DNA of 64,000 nt from Pseudomonas peradeniyensis. GTDB taxonomy: Bacteria > Pseudomonadota > Gammaproteobacteria > Pseudomonadales > Pseudomonadaceae. The notes beneath the pieces were generated by a model. That model saw only the letters and a list, made by a program, of their open reading frames with translations. It was not told where the DNA came from and ran no database searches. Positions within the stretch are counted from its first letter, which is position 1, and each line of letters starts with the position of its first letter. This document shows positions 50,987 to 59,502 of this stretch, in pieces. The stretch spans positions 186,001 through 250,000 of the forward strand of contig NZ_JABWRJ020000001.1 of the NCBI RefSeq assembly GCF_014268935.2, read 5' to 3'. Position numbers and translations under genes: made by a program.

Positions 50987-52647
50987 TCCGTCACGCCAAA
51001 ACCCTGGCCGTCCTGGCCTGCGGTGCCTTCGCACCCGCCGTGTGGGCCGCCGATGCCCTGACCGGCGAGGTGCAGAAACAGCCGCTGAACGTCTCGGCGA
51101 TCGCCATGTTCGTGGCCTTCGTCGCCTTCACCCTGGGCATTACCTACTGGGCCTCCAAACGCAACAAGTCGGCGGCCGACTACTACGCCGCCGGCGGCAA
51201 GATCACCGGCTTCCAGAACGGCCTGGCGATCGCCGGCGACTACATGTCGGCGGCCTCGTTCCTGGGTATTTCCGCGCTGGTGTTCACCTCGGGCTACGAC
51301 GGCCTGATCTACTCCATCGGCTTCCTGGTCGGCTGGCCGATCATCCTGTTCCTGATCGCCGAGCGCCTGCGCAACCTGGGCAAGTACACCTTCGCCGACG
51401 TGGCCTCGTATCGCCTCGGGCAGAAGGAAATCCGCACCCTGTCGGCCTCCGGCTCGCTGGTGGTGGTGGCGTTCTACCTGATCGCGCAGATGGTCGGTGC
51501 CGGCAAGCTCATCGAGCTGCTGTTTGGCCTGGACTACCACGTGGCGGTGATCCTGGTGGGCATCCTGATGTGCCTGTACGTGCTGTTCGGCGGCATGCTC
51601 GCCACCACCTGGGTGCAGATCATCAAGGCGGTGCTGCTGCTGTCCGGTGCCAGCTTCATGGCGCTGATGGTCATGAAACACGTTGGTTTCGACTTCAACA
51701 CCCTGTTCTCCGAGGCGATCAAGGTGCACGCCAAGGGCGAGGCGATCATGAGCCCGGGCGGCCTGGTGAAGGACCCGATCTCGGCATTTTCGCTGGGCCT
51801 GGCGCTGATGTTCGGCACCGCGGGCCTGCCGCACATCCTGATGCGCTTCTTCACCGTCAGCGACGCCAAGGAAGCGCGCAAGAGCGTGCTGTACGCCACC
51901 GGCTTCATCGGCTACTTCTACATCCTGACCTTCATCATCGGCTTCGGCGCGATCCTGCTGGTCAGCACCAACCCCGACTTCAAGGACGCCGCCGGCGCCC
52001 TGATCGGCGGCAACAACATGGCGGCGGTGCACCTGGCCGATGCCGTGGGTGGCAGCGTGTTCCTCGGCTTCATCTCGGCGGTGGCCTTTGCCACCATCCT
52101 GGCGGTGGTCGCCGGCCTGACCCTGGCCGGTGCCTCGGCGGTGTCCCATGACCTGTATGCCAGCGTCTGGCGCAAGGGCAAGGCCAACGACAAGGACGAG
52201 ATCCGCGTGTCGAAGATCACCACCATCGCCCTGGGCGTGCTGGCGATCGGCTTAGGGATCCTGTTCGAGAAGCAGAACATCGCCTTCATGGTCGGCCTGG
52301 CCTTCTCCATCGCCGCCAGCTGCAACTTCCCGGTGCTGCTGCTCTCGATGTACTGGAAGAAACTGACCACCCGCGGCGCCATGATCGGCGGCTGGATGGG
52401 CCTGATCAGCGCGGTGGGCCTGATGATCCTCGGCCCGACCATCTGGGTGCAGATCCTTGGTCACGAGAAAGCCATCTACCCGTACGAGTACCCGGCGCTG
52501 TTCTCGATGATCATCGCCTTCGCCGGTATCTGGTTCTTCTCGGTCACCGACAAGTCCAAGGCTGCCGAGAGCGAGCGCGCGCTGTTCTTCCCGCAGTTCG
52601 TCCGATCGCAGACCGGCCTTGGAGCCAGCGGGGCGGTTTCCCACTGA
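50983..52647 (+). CDS. actP: Cation/acetate symporter ActP
   Basis: The 554-residue sodium:solute symporter imports acetate. It begins with a cleavable-looking signal ([17 protein letters not shown]), then about 13 helices with the SSS motifs [36 protein letters not shown] and [14 protein letters not shown]. The four-base overlap couples it to yjcH. A strong terminator lies 21 bases behind. Its regulation by CrbS/CrbR is likely from family knowledge. Confidence 0.96.
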   Translation: MIRHAKTLAVLACGAFAPAVWAADALTGEVQKQPLNVSAIAMFVAFVAFTLGITYWASKRNKSAADYYAAGGKITGFQNGLAIAGDYMSAASFLGISALVFTSGYDGLIYSIGFLVGWPIILFLIAERLRNLGKYTFADVASYRLGQKEIRTLSASGSLVVVAFYLIAQMVGAGKLIELLFGLDYHVAVILVGILMCLYVLFGGMLATTWVQIIKAVLLLSGASFMALMVMKHVGFDFNTLFSEAIKVHAKGEAIMSPGGLVKDPISAFSLGLALMFGTAGLPHILMRFFTVSDAKEARKSVLYATGFIGYFYILTFIIGFGAILLVSTNPDFKDAAGALIGGNNMAAVHLADAVGGSVFLGFISAVAFATILAVVAGLTLAGASAVSHDLYASVWRKGKANDKDEIRVSKITTIALGVLAIGLGILFEKQNIAFMVGLAFSIAASCNFPVLLLSMYWKKLTTRGAMIGGWMGLISAVGLMILGPTIWVQILGHEKAIYPYEYPALFSMIIAFAGIWFFSVTDKSKAAESERALFFPQFVRSQTGLGASGAVSH

Positions 52648-52667
52648 TCCTGGTTGCTGTCTGAACG

Positions 52668-52694
52668 ACGCCCCGGCTTGCCGGGGCGTTTTCG
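52668..52694 (+). terminator. Terminator behind actP
   Basis: ACGCCCCGG, a short loop, CCGGGGCGTTTTC: a GC-rich stem with a short T-run just after the actP stop. It can also serve as the reverse-strand end of the DUF3309 gene, though that lacks a T-tract. Confidence 0.85.
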
Positions 52695-52724
52695 TTCAAC
52701 GGGGAGCCCGCTGCAATGCCTGGC

Positions 52725-52877
52725 TCAGATCCGACCGAGCAGCAACAGGATCAACAACACCACCAGCACCACGCCGATGATGCCGGATGGGCCGTAGCCC
52801 CAGCTGCGCGAGTGCGGGAAGACCGGTAAGCCACCGACCAGCAGCAGGATCAGGATGATGATGAGGATCGTGGTCAT
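52725..52877 (-). CDS. DUF3309 membrane peptide
   Basis: The 50-residue protein, starting MTTILIIILILLLVGGLPVF, has two hydrophobic helices joined by PHSRSWGYGPSG, the conserved mid-part of DUF3309. AAGGACTCC lies before the ATG at 52877; a longer in-frame start at 53006 is not conserved. Function is unknown; such peptides are common and often stress-related. It is a single gene, convergent with actP. Confidence 0.85.
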   Translation of the reverse strand: MTTILIIILILLLVGGLPVFPHSRSWGYGPSGIIGVVLVVLLILLLLGRI

Positions 52878-53079
52878 GATGGAGTCCTTGCGTGGTTGAG
52901 GGTCAAGGGCCTCGGAATGCTGGGCGCTTACTGTTCCGACTGTTGGCGGTGGGCAAAGATTCCATCGGTTGCGCAGGCCCCGGGTGGATGGATCCTCATT
53001 CAGCATTCTGATGCTGCACCGCTGTGGCCCGCGTTCTGGCTAGACTCCAGGCCAATCCCACTGTTCAAGGCAGCTGACC

Positions 53080-53895
53080 ATGCACAATCGAATGATGATC
53101 ACTGGCGCAGGCTCCGGCCTTGGCCGCGAGATCGCCCTGCGCTGGGCCCGTGATGGCTGGCGCCTGGCCTTGGCCGATGTCAATGAAGCGGGCCTGCGCG
53201 AGACCCTGGAGTTGGTGCGCGGTGCAGGCGGTGAAGGCTTCATCCAGCGCTGCGACGTGCGCGACTACAGCCAGCTCACCGCCTTGGCCCAGGCCTGCGA
53301 GGAGAGGTTCGGCGGCATCGACGTGATCGTCAACAATGCCGGGGTGGCCTCGGGTGGGTTCTTCGCCGATCTGTCCCTGGAGGACTGGGACTGGCAGATC
53401 GCGGTCAACCTGATGGGCGTGGTCAAGGGCTGCAAGGCGTTCCTGCCGCTGCTCGAACGCAGCCGTGGGCGGATCATCAACATCGCCTCGATGGCCGCCC
53501 TGATGCAGGGGCCGGGCATGAGCAACTACAACGTGGCCAAGGCCGGGGTGCTGGCCTTGTCCGAGAGCCTGCTGGTGGAGCTGCGCCAGGTCGAGGTGGC
53601 GGTGCATGTGGTGTGCCCGTCGTTCTTCCAGACCAACCTGCTCGACTCGTTCCGCGGACCGGATCCGGCGATGAAGGCACAGGTGGGCAAACTGCTGGAA
53701 GGCTCGCCGATCAATGCCGCCGATATCGCCGAGCATATCCATCAGCGGGTTGCGGCCGGCGAGTTCCTGATCCTGCCCCATGAAGCCGGGCGCCAGGCCT
53801 GGCAGCTCAAATGCCAGGCGCCTCAGCGGCTGTACGACGAGATGGCGGACATGGCGGTGAAAATGCGGGCGAAGGCACGCAAGACCGCGCATTGA
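53080..53895 (+). CDS. Short-chain dehydrogenase/reductase
   Basis: The 271-residue protein has the Rossmann motif TGAGSGLG (residues 8-15), NNAG in the middle (VNNAGVASGG), the catalytic Ser in NIASMAAL, and Tyr150/Lys154 in YNVAK. It uses NAD(P)H to reduce or oxidise an unidentified hydroxyl or ketone. The C-terminal tail is basic (MAVKMRAKARKTAH). It stands alone; the neighbouring genes do not suggest a pathway. Confidence 0.9.
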   Translation: MHNRMMITGAGSGLGREIALRWARDGWRLALADVNEAGLRETLELVRGAGGEGFIQRCDVRDYSQLTALAQACEERFGGIDVIVNNAGVASGGFFADLSLEDWDWQIAVNLMGVVKGCKAFLPLLERSRGRIINIASMAALMQGPGMSNYNVAKAGVLALSESLLVELRQVEVAVHVVCPSFFQTNLLDSFRGPDPAMKAQVGKLLEGSPINAADIAEHIHQRVAAGEFLILPHEAGRQAWQLKCQAPQRLYDEMADMAVKMRAKARKTAH

Positions 53896-54005
53896 GGGAA
53901 GTTTCTGTAGGTTTTTTTACCCTCGCCGGTAGGTTATGTCTATTTATCCGAAGAAGGATTGAGTAGGCCAAAGCTGGCGGGGCAGTCTCCGATTTTCCAT
54001 TGAGC

Positions 54006-54019
54006 GGGAGGATCGGAGC
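54006..54019 (+). promoter_or_regulatory. rsmI ribosome site with two GGA motifs
   Basis: GGGAGGATCGGAGC directly before the ATG contains GGA twice, and GGA is the core of CsrA/RsmA binding sites. A CsrA-family protein bound here would block the ribosome, so the gene may control its own or respond to other Rsm proteins. Confidence 0.5.
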
Positions 54020-54205
54020 ATGCTGGTAATCGGACGAGAAGTGGGCGAGGTCATCGTCATTGCCGAAAACATCAGGATCCAGGTGATGTCCGTGGAGAAC
54101 GGCCAGGTCCGTTTCGGTATTTGCGCGCCGCGCGAGGTGGAGGTGCACCGGGTCGAGGTGTACAAGCGCATCAAGGCGCTGGAGCTGGAGAAGCAACAAG
54201 CTTGA
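54020..54205 (+). CDS. rsmI: CsrA-family RNA-binding regulator RsmI
   Basis: The 61-residue protein starts MLVIGREVGEVIVIAENIRIQ and has the CsrA beta-strands, with ICAPREVEVHRVEVYKRI as the C-terminal helix start. VHR with the Arg at the usual RNA-contact site (R44 in CsrA) is seen. It represses translation by binding GGA in leaders. Differences from RsmA, such as FGICAPREVEV, and its place (near actP) point to RsmI of P. putida. It is convergent with the YheU gene, 7 bases apart. Confidence 0.9.
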   Translation: MLVIGREVGEVIVIAENIRIQVMSVENGQVRFGICAPREVEVHRVEVYKRIKALELEKQQA

Positions 54206-54212
54206 AGGCCTG

Positions 54213-54440
54213 CTACTCGAACAGCTCCTGCGGTACCTCATGTTTGGCCAGCAACTGGCACTGCTGGCTGTCCATGTCGAACAGGATGAAGGCCTGCCCC
54301 TTGGCCAGGGCCTGGCGCACCCGCAGCACGCGGGTTTCCAGCGGCGTGTCGTCGCCGTTGTCGGTCCCGTCGCGGGTGACGAAGTCTTCGATCAGGCGGG
54401 TCAGGGTTTCGGCTTCGAGTTGGTCGTAGGGGATCAGCAT
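54213..54440 (-). CDS. YheU-family protein (UPF0270)
   Basis: The 75-residue protein has the family pattern: MLIPYDQLEAETLTRLIEDF, then VTRDGTD, and RVLRVRQALAKGQAFILFD. Its function is unknown. It ends seven bases from the rsmI stop (convergent). GGGGAT-like sequence lies before the ATG. Confidence 0.88.
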   Translation of the reverse strand: MLIPYDQLEAETLTRLIEDFVTRDGTDNGDDTPLETRVLRVRQALAKGQAFILFDMDSQQCQLLAKHEVPQELFE

Positions 54441-54517
54441 GGTCTGGGCGGCGGTTGTGGGAATGGGGGCATGCTACGTGAATTTGCGGTGCAATGCGCC
54501 CAGTCCCCTGTAGGAGC

Positions 54518-55702
54518 TTAGCCTTTGTTGCCTACCAGGCTGTCCACCGCCGGCACACGGGTGTCGCTTTCCATCTGCGCGTCGTGTTCCAGCTGGTGGC
54601 TGAAGCGCTCCAGTGAGGCATTGGCCGGCTGCGAGTCGCTGGCGAACACCGGCGGGCTGAGCAGGTAGGCGCCGAGCAGCCGGCTGAGCGCCGCCAGGCT
54701 GTCGATATGGGTGCGCTCGTAGCCATGGGTGGCATCGCAGCCGAAGGCCACCAGGGCGGTGCGGATATCGTGCCCGGCGGTCACCGCCGAATGGGCGTCG
54801 CTGAAGTAGTAGCGGAACAGGTCGCGGCGTACCGGCAAATCAGCATCGCCGGCCAGCTTCAGCAAGTGGCGCGACAGGTGATAGTCGTAGGGACCGGACG
54901 AATCCTGCATGGCCACGCTCACCGCGTGCTCGCTGGATGCCTGCCCCGGCGCCACCGGGGCGATGTCGATGCCGACGAACTCGCTGACGTCCCAGGGCAG
55001 GGCAGCCGCGGCGCCCGAGCCGGTCTCCTCGGTGATGGTAAACAAGGGGTGGCAGTCGATCAGTGGCTGGCGGCCGCTTTCCACCACGGCCTTGAGCGCC
55101 GCCAGCAAGGCCGCCACGCCGGCCTTGTCGTCCAGGTGGCGGGCGCTGATATGGCCGCTTTCGGTGAACTCCGGCAACGGGTCGAAGGCGACGCAATCAC
55201 CGATGGCGATCCCCAGCGCTTCGCAGTCGGCGCGGGTGGCGCAGTAGGCGTCCAGGCGTACTTCCACATGTTCCCAGCTGATCGGCATCTGATCGATGGC
55301 AGTGTTGAACGCGTGCCCGCTGGCCATCAGCGGCAGCACGCTGCCGCGGTACACGCCGGTATCGGTGAACACGCTGACCCGGCTGCCCTCGGCGAAACGG
55401 CTCGACCAGCAACCCACCGGCGCCAGGGCCAGGCGACCGTTGTCCTGCAACTGGCGCACGCTGGCGCCGATGGTGTCCAGGTGCGCCGAGACGGCCCGGT
55501 CGGGCGAGTTCTGACGGCCCTTCAGCGTGGCGCGGATGGTGCCGCGACGGGTGAGCTCGAAGGGGATGCCCAGTTCGTCCAGGCGCTCGGCGACATAGCG
55601 CACGATGGTGTCGGTGAAGCCGGTGGGGCTGGGGATGGCGAGCATCTCCAGCAGTACACGTTTGAGGTAGTCGAGATCGGGTTCGGGGTGTTTCGCAGAC
55701 AT
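54518..55702 (-). CDS. M42-family peptidase of the NAGGN system
   Basis: The 394-residue protein has M42 metal motifs: SAHLDTIGASV, ARHLDDKAGVAALLAAL (bridging Asp), ITEETGSGAAAAL (catalytic Glu) and GIDIAPV, with a late SDAHSAVTAG histidine. In Pseudomonas this gene follows the two synthesis genes for N-acetylglutaminylglutamine amide and is thought to work in the same system, possibly in turnover of the dipeptide. It lies 27 bases after ngg on the same strand. AAGGAGTAATCCTG precedes the ATG. Confidence 0.88.
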   Translation of the reverse strand: MSAKHPEPDLDYLKRVLLEMLAIPSPTGFTDTIVRYVAERLDELGIPFELTRRGTIRATLKGRQNSPDRAVSAHLDTIGASVRQLQDNGRLALAPVGCWSSRFAEGSRVSVFTDTGVYRGSVLPLMASGHAFNTAIDQMPISWEHVEVRLDAYCATRADCEALGIAIGDCVAFDPLPEFTESGHISARHLDDKAGVAALLAALKAVVESGRQPLIDCHPLFTITEETGSGAAAALPWDVSEFVGIDIAPVAPGQASSEHAVSVAMQDSSGPYDYHLSRHLLKLAGDADLPVRRDLFRYYFSDAHSAVTAGHDIRTALVAFGCDATHGYERTHIDSLAALSRLLGAYLLSPPVFASDSQPANASLERFSHQLEHDAQMESDTRVPAVDSLVGNKG

Positions 55703-55729
55703 CAGGATTACTCCTTTGATTCGAGGGCC

Positions 55730-57481
55730 TCATCGCGGGGCCAAAGCCCGGCTATGCGGGAACAGCAGGTCGACGAAGCGCTCGGCGGTGGGCTGCGGTT
55801 CATGATTGGCCAATCCTGCACGCTCGTTGGCCTCGATGATCACGTAGTCCGGGTGCTCGGCATCGCGGACCATCAAATCCAGGCCCACTACCGGGATTTC
55901 CAGGGCGCGGGCGGCGCGTACGGCGGCATCGGCCAGTACCGGGTGCAGGCGCGCGGTAACATCCTCCAGGGTGCCGCCGGTGTGCAGGTTGGCGGTACGG
56001 CGCACGGCCAGCCGCTGCCCGGCGGGGAGGATGTCGTCGTAGCCAAGCCCCGCGTCCTTGAGCGTGCGCTCGGTTTCTTCGTCCAGCGGAATACGGCTCT
56101 CGCCACCCGTGGCCACCTGGCGGCGCCGGCTCTGGGCCTCGATCAGTGCGCGCAGGCTATGCCTGCCGTCGCCGATCACCTGGGCCGGATGACGGATCGC
56201 CGCGGCCACCACCTCGTAGCCGATCACCACGATGCGCAGGTCGACGCCTGCATGGAAGCTCTCCAGCAGCACGCGGCTGTCGAAGGCACCGGCTTGCTCC
56301 ACGGCATGGTTCAGCGCTTCGAGGGTGGTGATATTGACCGCCACCCCCTGGCCCTGCTCGCCATCCACCGGCTTGACCACCACCGTGCCATGCTCGTCGA
56401 GGAACGCCTGGTTTTCATCGATGCTCCCCGCCAGTTGCTGCGCCGGTACCTGCAGGCCAGCGTTGTGCAAGGCCTGACGGGTCAGGCGTTTGTCCTGGCA
56501 GAGGGTCATGGTCACGGCGCTGGTCAGGTCGCTCAACGATTCGCGACAGCGGATGCGCCGTCCGCCCAGGCTCAGGGTGAACAGCCCGGCATCGGCGTCA
56601 TCCACCTGCACCTCGATGCCTCGACGCAGCGCCTCGTCGACGATGATCCGCGCATAGGGATTGAGCCCGGCCTCGGGGCCCGGGCCGAGGAACAACGGCT
56701 GGTTGATGCCGTTCTTGCGCTTGATGGCGAAGGTCGGCAGAGTGCGGAACCCCAGCTTCTTGTACAGCCGCTTGGCCTGGCGGTTGTCGTGCAGCACCGA
56801 CAGGTCGAGGCAGGCCAGGCCACGGCTCATGAAGTGTTCGATCAGGTGACGCACCAGCACTTCGCCGACGCCCGGGCGGGTGCAGTGCGGGTCCACCGCC
56901 AGGCACCACAGGCTGCAACCGTGCTCGGGATCATCGAACGCCTTGGCGTGGTCCAGGCCCATGACGCTGCCGATCACCGCATGGCTGTCTTCGTCCTCGG
57001 CCAGCCAGTACACCGGCCCGCCGAGGTGGCGTGGGGTGAGCAGCTCGGGATCGACCGGCAGCATGCCGCGGGCCTGGTACAGCGCATTGATCGCCTGCCA
57101 GTCCGCCGCACCTTGCGCCCGGCGAATGCGAAAACCGCGGAACACACGCTGCGCTGGGCGATAGTCGGTGAACCACAGGCGCAGGGTGTCCGACGGATCG
57201 AGGAACAGTTGTTGCGGCGCCTGGGCCAATACCTGCTGCGGGGCGGCGACGTACAGGGCAATGTCGCGCTCGCCGGCCTGCTCTTGCCGCAGCGCTTCGG
57301 CCAGGCTGAGCGGATCGGGGTAGGTATGCCCGATCAGCAGCCGCCCCCAGCCACAATGCACGGCCCTCGGCTGGTCGTGGGGCTCGCTGCCGTCGCCGGC
57401 CAGGCGTGCCTGCAGACGCTCGTAGGATGGCGCCTGGCCGCGCAGCAGGCGCTGGCCATAGGCGATCTCGTGGGCTTTCAT
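55730..57481 (-). CDS. ngg: N-acetylglutaminylglutamine synthetase
   Basis: The 583-residue protein makes the N-acetylated glutamine dipeptide used as an osmolyte. An N-terminal GNAT acetyltransferase domain (about residues 115-265; LWCLAVDPHCTRPGVGEVLV, RLYKKLGFRTL) is fused to an ATP-grasp ligase (about 285-575; VVKPVDGEQGQGVAV, IIEANERAGLANHE). The gene starts three bases after asnO-type gene stop. Its last codons run into a REP-like ATCGCGGGGCC. GNAT plus ATP-grasp in one chain is the defining layout. Confidence 0.92.
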   Translation of the reverse strand: MKAHEIAYGQRLLRGQAPSYERLQARLAGDGSEPHDQPRAVHCGWGRLLIGHTYPDPLSLAEALRQEQAGERDIALYVAAPQQVLAQAPQQLFLDPSDTLRLWFTDYRPAQRVFRGFRIRRAQGAADWQAINALYQARGMLPVDPELLTPRHLGGPVYWLAEDEDSHAVIGSVMGLDHAKAFDDPEHGCSLWCLAVDPHCTRPGVGEVLVRHLIEHFMSRGLACLDLSVLHDNRQAKRLYKKLGFRTLPTFAIKRKNGINQPLFLGPGPEAGLNPYARIIVDEALRRGIEVQVDDADAGLFTLSLGGRRIRCRESLSDLTSAVTMTLCQDKRLTRQALHNAGLQVPAQQLAGSIDENQAFLDEHGTVVVKPVDGEQGQGVAVNITTLEALNHAVEQAGAFDSRVLLESFHAGVDLRIVVIGYEVVAAAIRHPAQVIGDGRHSLRALIEAQSRRRQVATGGESRIPLDEETERTLKDAGLGYDDILPAGQRLAVRRTANLHTGGTLEDVTARLHPVLADAAVRAARALEIPVVGLDLMVRDAEHPDYVIIEANERAGLANHEPQPTAERFVDLLFPHSRALAPR

Positions 57482-57484
57482 CGG

Positions 57485-59272
57485 TCAGATTCCTTGTTCG
57501 CTGAGCCACAGGTTCAGGGCTGCCAGCTGCCACAGCTTGGAGCCGCGCAGCGGGGTGAGCTGGCCGTGGGGGTTGCTCAGCAGGCGGTCGAGCATGGCCG
57601 GGTCGAACAGCCCGCGATCCTGGCTGGGGTCGGTCAGCAGCTCGCGCACCCAGTCCAGGGTGGCGCCTTGCAGGTGCTTGAGGCCGGGCACCGGGAAGTA
57701 GCCTTTCTTGCGGTCGATCACCTCGTGTGGGATGACCCGGCGCGCCGCCTGCTTGAGCACCTGCTTGCCGCCGTCGGGCAGCTTGAAGCGCGCCGGGATG
57801 CGTGCCGACAGCTCCACCAGGCGGTAGTCGAGGAATGGCGTGCGCGCCTCCAGGCCCCAGGCCATGGTCATGTTGTCCACCCGCTTGACCGGGTCATCCA
57901 CCAGCATCACCGTGCTGTCCAGGCGCAGGGCCTTGTCCACCGCGTCCGGCGCGCCGGGGCGGGCGAAGTGCTCGCGGACGAAGTCGCCGGCCGCGTCGTT
58001 GTCGAGGCGCCACGGCGCCTGCACGGTGTCGCGGTATTCGGCGTGGCTGCGGTCGAAGAACGCCTCGCGATAGGCAGCGAAGGCATCCTCGGCGCCGTTC
58101 ACCTGCGGGTACCAGTGGTAGCCGGCGAACAGCTCGTCGGCGCCCTGGCCGCTCTGCACGCCTTTGCAATGCTTGGCCACTTCCCGCGAGAGCAGGTAGA
58201 AGGCGATGCAGTCATGGCTGACCATCGGCTCGCTCATGGCGCGGAAGGCCGCCGGCAACTGCTCGATGATCTCGTGCTCGGCAATGCGCAGCTTGTGGTG
58301 GCGGGTGTGGTAGTGCCTGGCGATCAGGTCGGAATACTGGAACTCGTCACCGCGCTCGCCGCCAGCGTCCTCGAAGCCGATGGAGAAGGTCGACAGGTCG
58401 TCCACCCCGGCCTCGCGCAGCAGGCCGACCAGCAGGCTGGAGTCGACGCCGCCGGAGAGCAGCACGCCGACATCCACCGCGGCGCGCTGGCGGATCGCCA
58501 CGGCGTCGCGGGTGGCGTCGAGCACGCGGCTGGTCCAGCCTTCCAGGTCGAGCTCGCGCTCGTCCGGGTTCGGGCCGTAGTGCAGTTGCCACCAGGTCTG
58601 GCGCTCGACCTCGCCATGGCGGTCGATGCGCATCCAGGTGCCGGGCTCGAGCTTTTGCACATTGGCCAGCAGGGTGCGTGGCGCCGGCACCACGGCGTGG
58701 AAATTCAGGTAGTGGTTCAGTGCCACCGGGTCGATCATCGGGTCGATATCGCCACCCTTGAGCAGCGCCGGCAAGGTCGAGGCGAAGCGCAGGCGCTCGC
58801 CGTTGCGCGACAGGTACAGGGGCTTGACGCCCAGGCGGTCGCGGGCCAGGAACAGGCGCTGGTTGTCGCGCTCCCAGATGGCCAGGGCGAACATGCCGTT
58901 GAGCTTGGGCAGCAACGCCGCGCCCCAGGCGTGGTAGCCCTTGAGCAGCACCTCGGTGTCGCCGTCGGACCAGAAGCTGTAGCCCAGGGCCAGCAGCTCC
59001 TCGCGCAGCTCGGGGAAGTTGTAGATGGCGCCGTTGAAGGCCAGCGCCAGGCCCAGGATGCTGTCGACCATGGGCTGGGCCGAGCCGTCGGACAGGTCCA
59101 TGATCTTCAGGCGCCGGTGGCCGAGGACGATCGGGCCCTGGCTATGGAAGCCCCAGGCGTCGGGGCCGCGGGGCGCCAGGTGGTGGGTAATGCGCTCCAC
59201 CGCGGCGAGGTCCGCCGGGCGTGGGGCTTGGTCGATGGGGGTGAAACGCAACTCTCCTGCTAATCCGCACAT
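57485..59272 (-). CDS. N-acetylglutaminylglutamine amidotransferase (AsnB-like)
   Basis: The 595-residue protein resembles asparagine synthetase: Cys2 at the N terminus (MCGLAGELRF) is the glutaminase nucleophile, followed by HLAPRGPDAWG and AFNGAIYNFPEL, then the synthetase P-loop SGGVDSSLLVGL. It converts N-acetylglutaminylglutamine to its amide. In Pseudomonas the gene is often called asnO or ggnA. It leads the three-gene osmolyte operon. AAGGAC precedes the ATG; an AT-rich TATATAAC lies about 100 bases upstream. Confidence 0.92.
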   Translation of the reverse strand: MCGLAGELRFTPIDQAPRPADLAAVERITHHLAPRGPDAWGFHSQGPIVLGHRRLKIMDLSDGSAQPMVDSILGLALAFNGAIYNFPELREELLALGYSFWSDGDTEVLLKGYHAWGAALLPKLNGMFALAIWERDNQRLFLARDRLGVKPLYLSRNGERLRFASTLPALLKGGDIDPMIDPVALNHYLNFHAVVPAPRTLLANVQKLEPGTWMRIDRHGEVERQTWWQLHYGPNPDERELDLEGWTSRVLDATRDAVAIRQRAAVDVGVLLSGGVDSSLLVGLLREAGVDDLSTFSIGFEDAGGERGDEFQYSDLIARHYHTRHHKLRIAEHEIIEQLPAAFRAMSEPMVSHDCIAFYLLSREVAKHCKGVQSGQGADELFAGYHWYPQVNGAEDAFAAYREAFFDRSHAEYRDTVQAPWRLDNDAAGDFVREHFARPGAPDAVDKALRLDSTVMLVDDPVKRVDNMTMAWGLEARTPFLDYRLVELSARIPARFKLPDGGKQVLKQAARRVIPHEVIDRKKGYFPVPGLKHLQGATLDWVRELLTDPSQDRGLFDPAMLDRLLSNPHGQLTPLRGSKLWQLAALNLWLSEQGI

Positions 59273-59405
59273 AAGTCCTTACCGGTTTTGCCGTTGGGGA
59301 GGTGTGCCGCGAAGGTGGGCACTTAGGTAGTGACCGGGGTGGGTTGAGAGAGTTTTAGATCGATCTGTTATATAGGGCGAATGGCCCTCGGGACCGCGTT
59401 GCGGT

Positions 59406-59476
59406 CCTTTCGCCGGCAAGCCGGCTCCCACAGACGCTCGTGATGTTCCTGTGGGAGCCGGCTTGCCGGCGAAAGG
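59406..59476. repeat. REP pair (CCTTTCGCCGGCAAGCCGGC type)
   Basis: CCTTTCGCCGGCAAGCCGGC with TCCCACA is mirrored by TGTGGGAGCCGGCTTGCCGG with CGAAAGG. It lies between the amidotransferase gene start and the mnmC stop, so it is downstream of mnmC. Confidence 0.9.
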
Positions 59477-59502
59477 GGCGCAACGCGCCCCCGGCGATAT
59501 TG

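Noticed and set aside
54707..59263. A 1518-codon open frame on the + strand opposite the NAGGN operon
   Set aside because: It is antisense to three well-supported enzymes. Its length comes from GC-rich codon bias that removes stops from the opposite strand; it contains no recognised domain and has a Gln/His/Gly/Val composition typical of shadow frames.
57485..59272. Plain asparagine synthetase
   Set aside because: The domain layout fits, but the adjacent GNAT-ATP-grasp and M42 genes are the specific NAGGN context.
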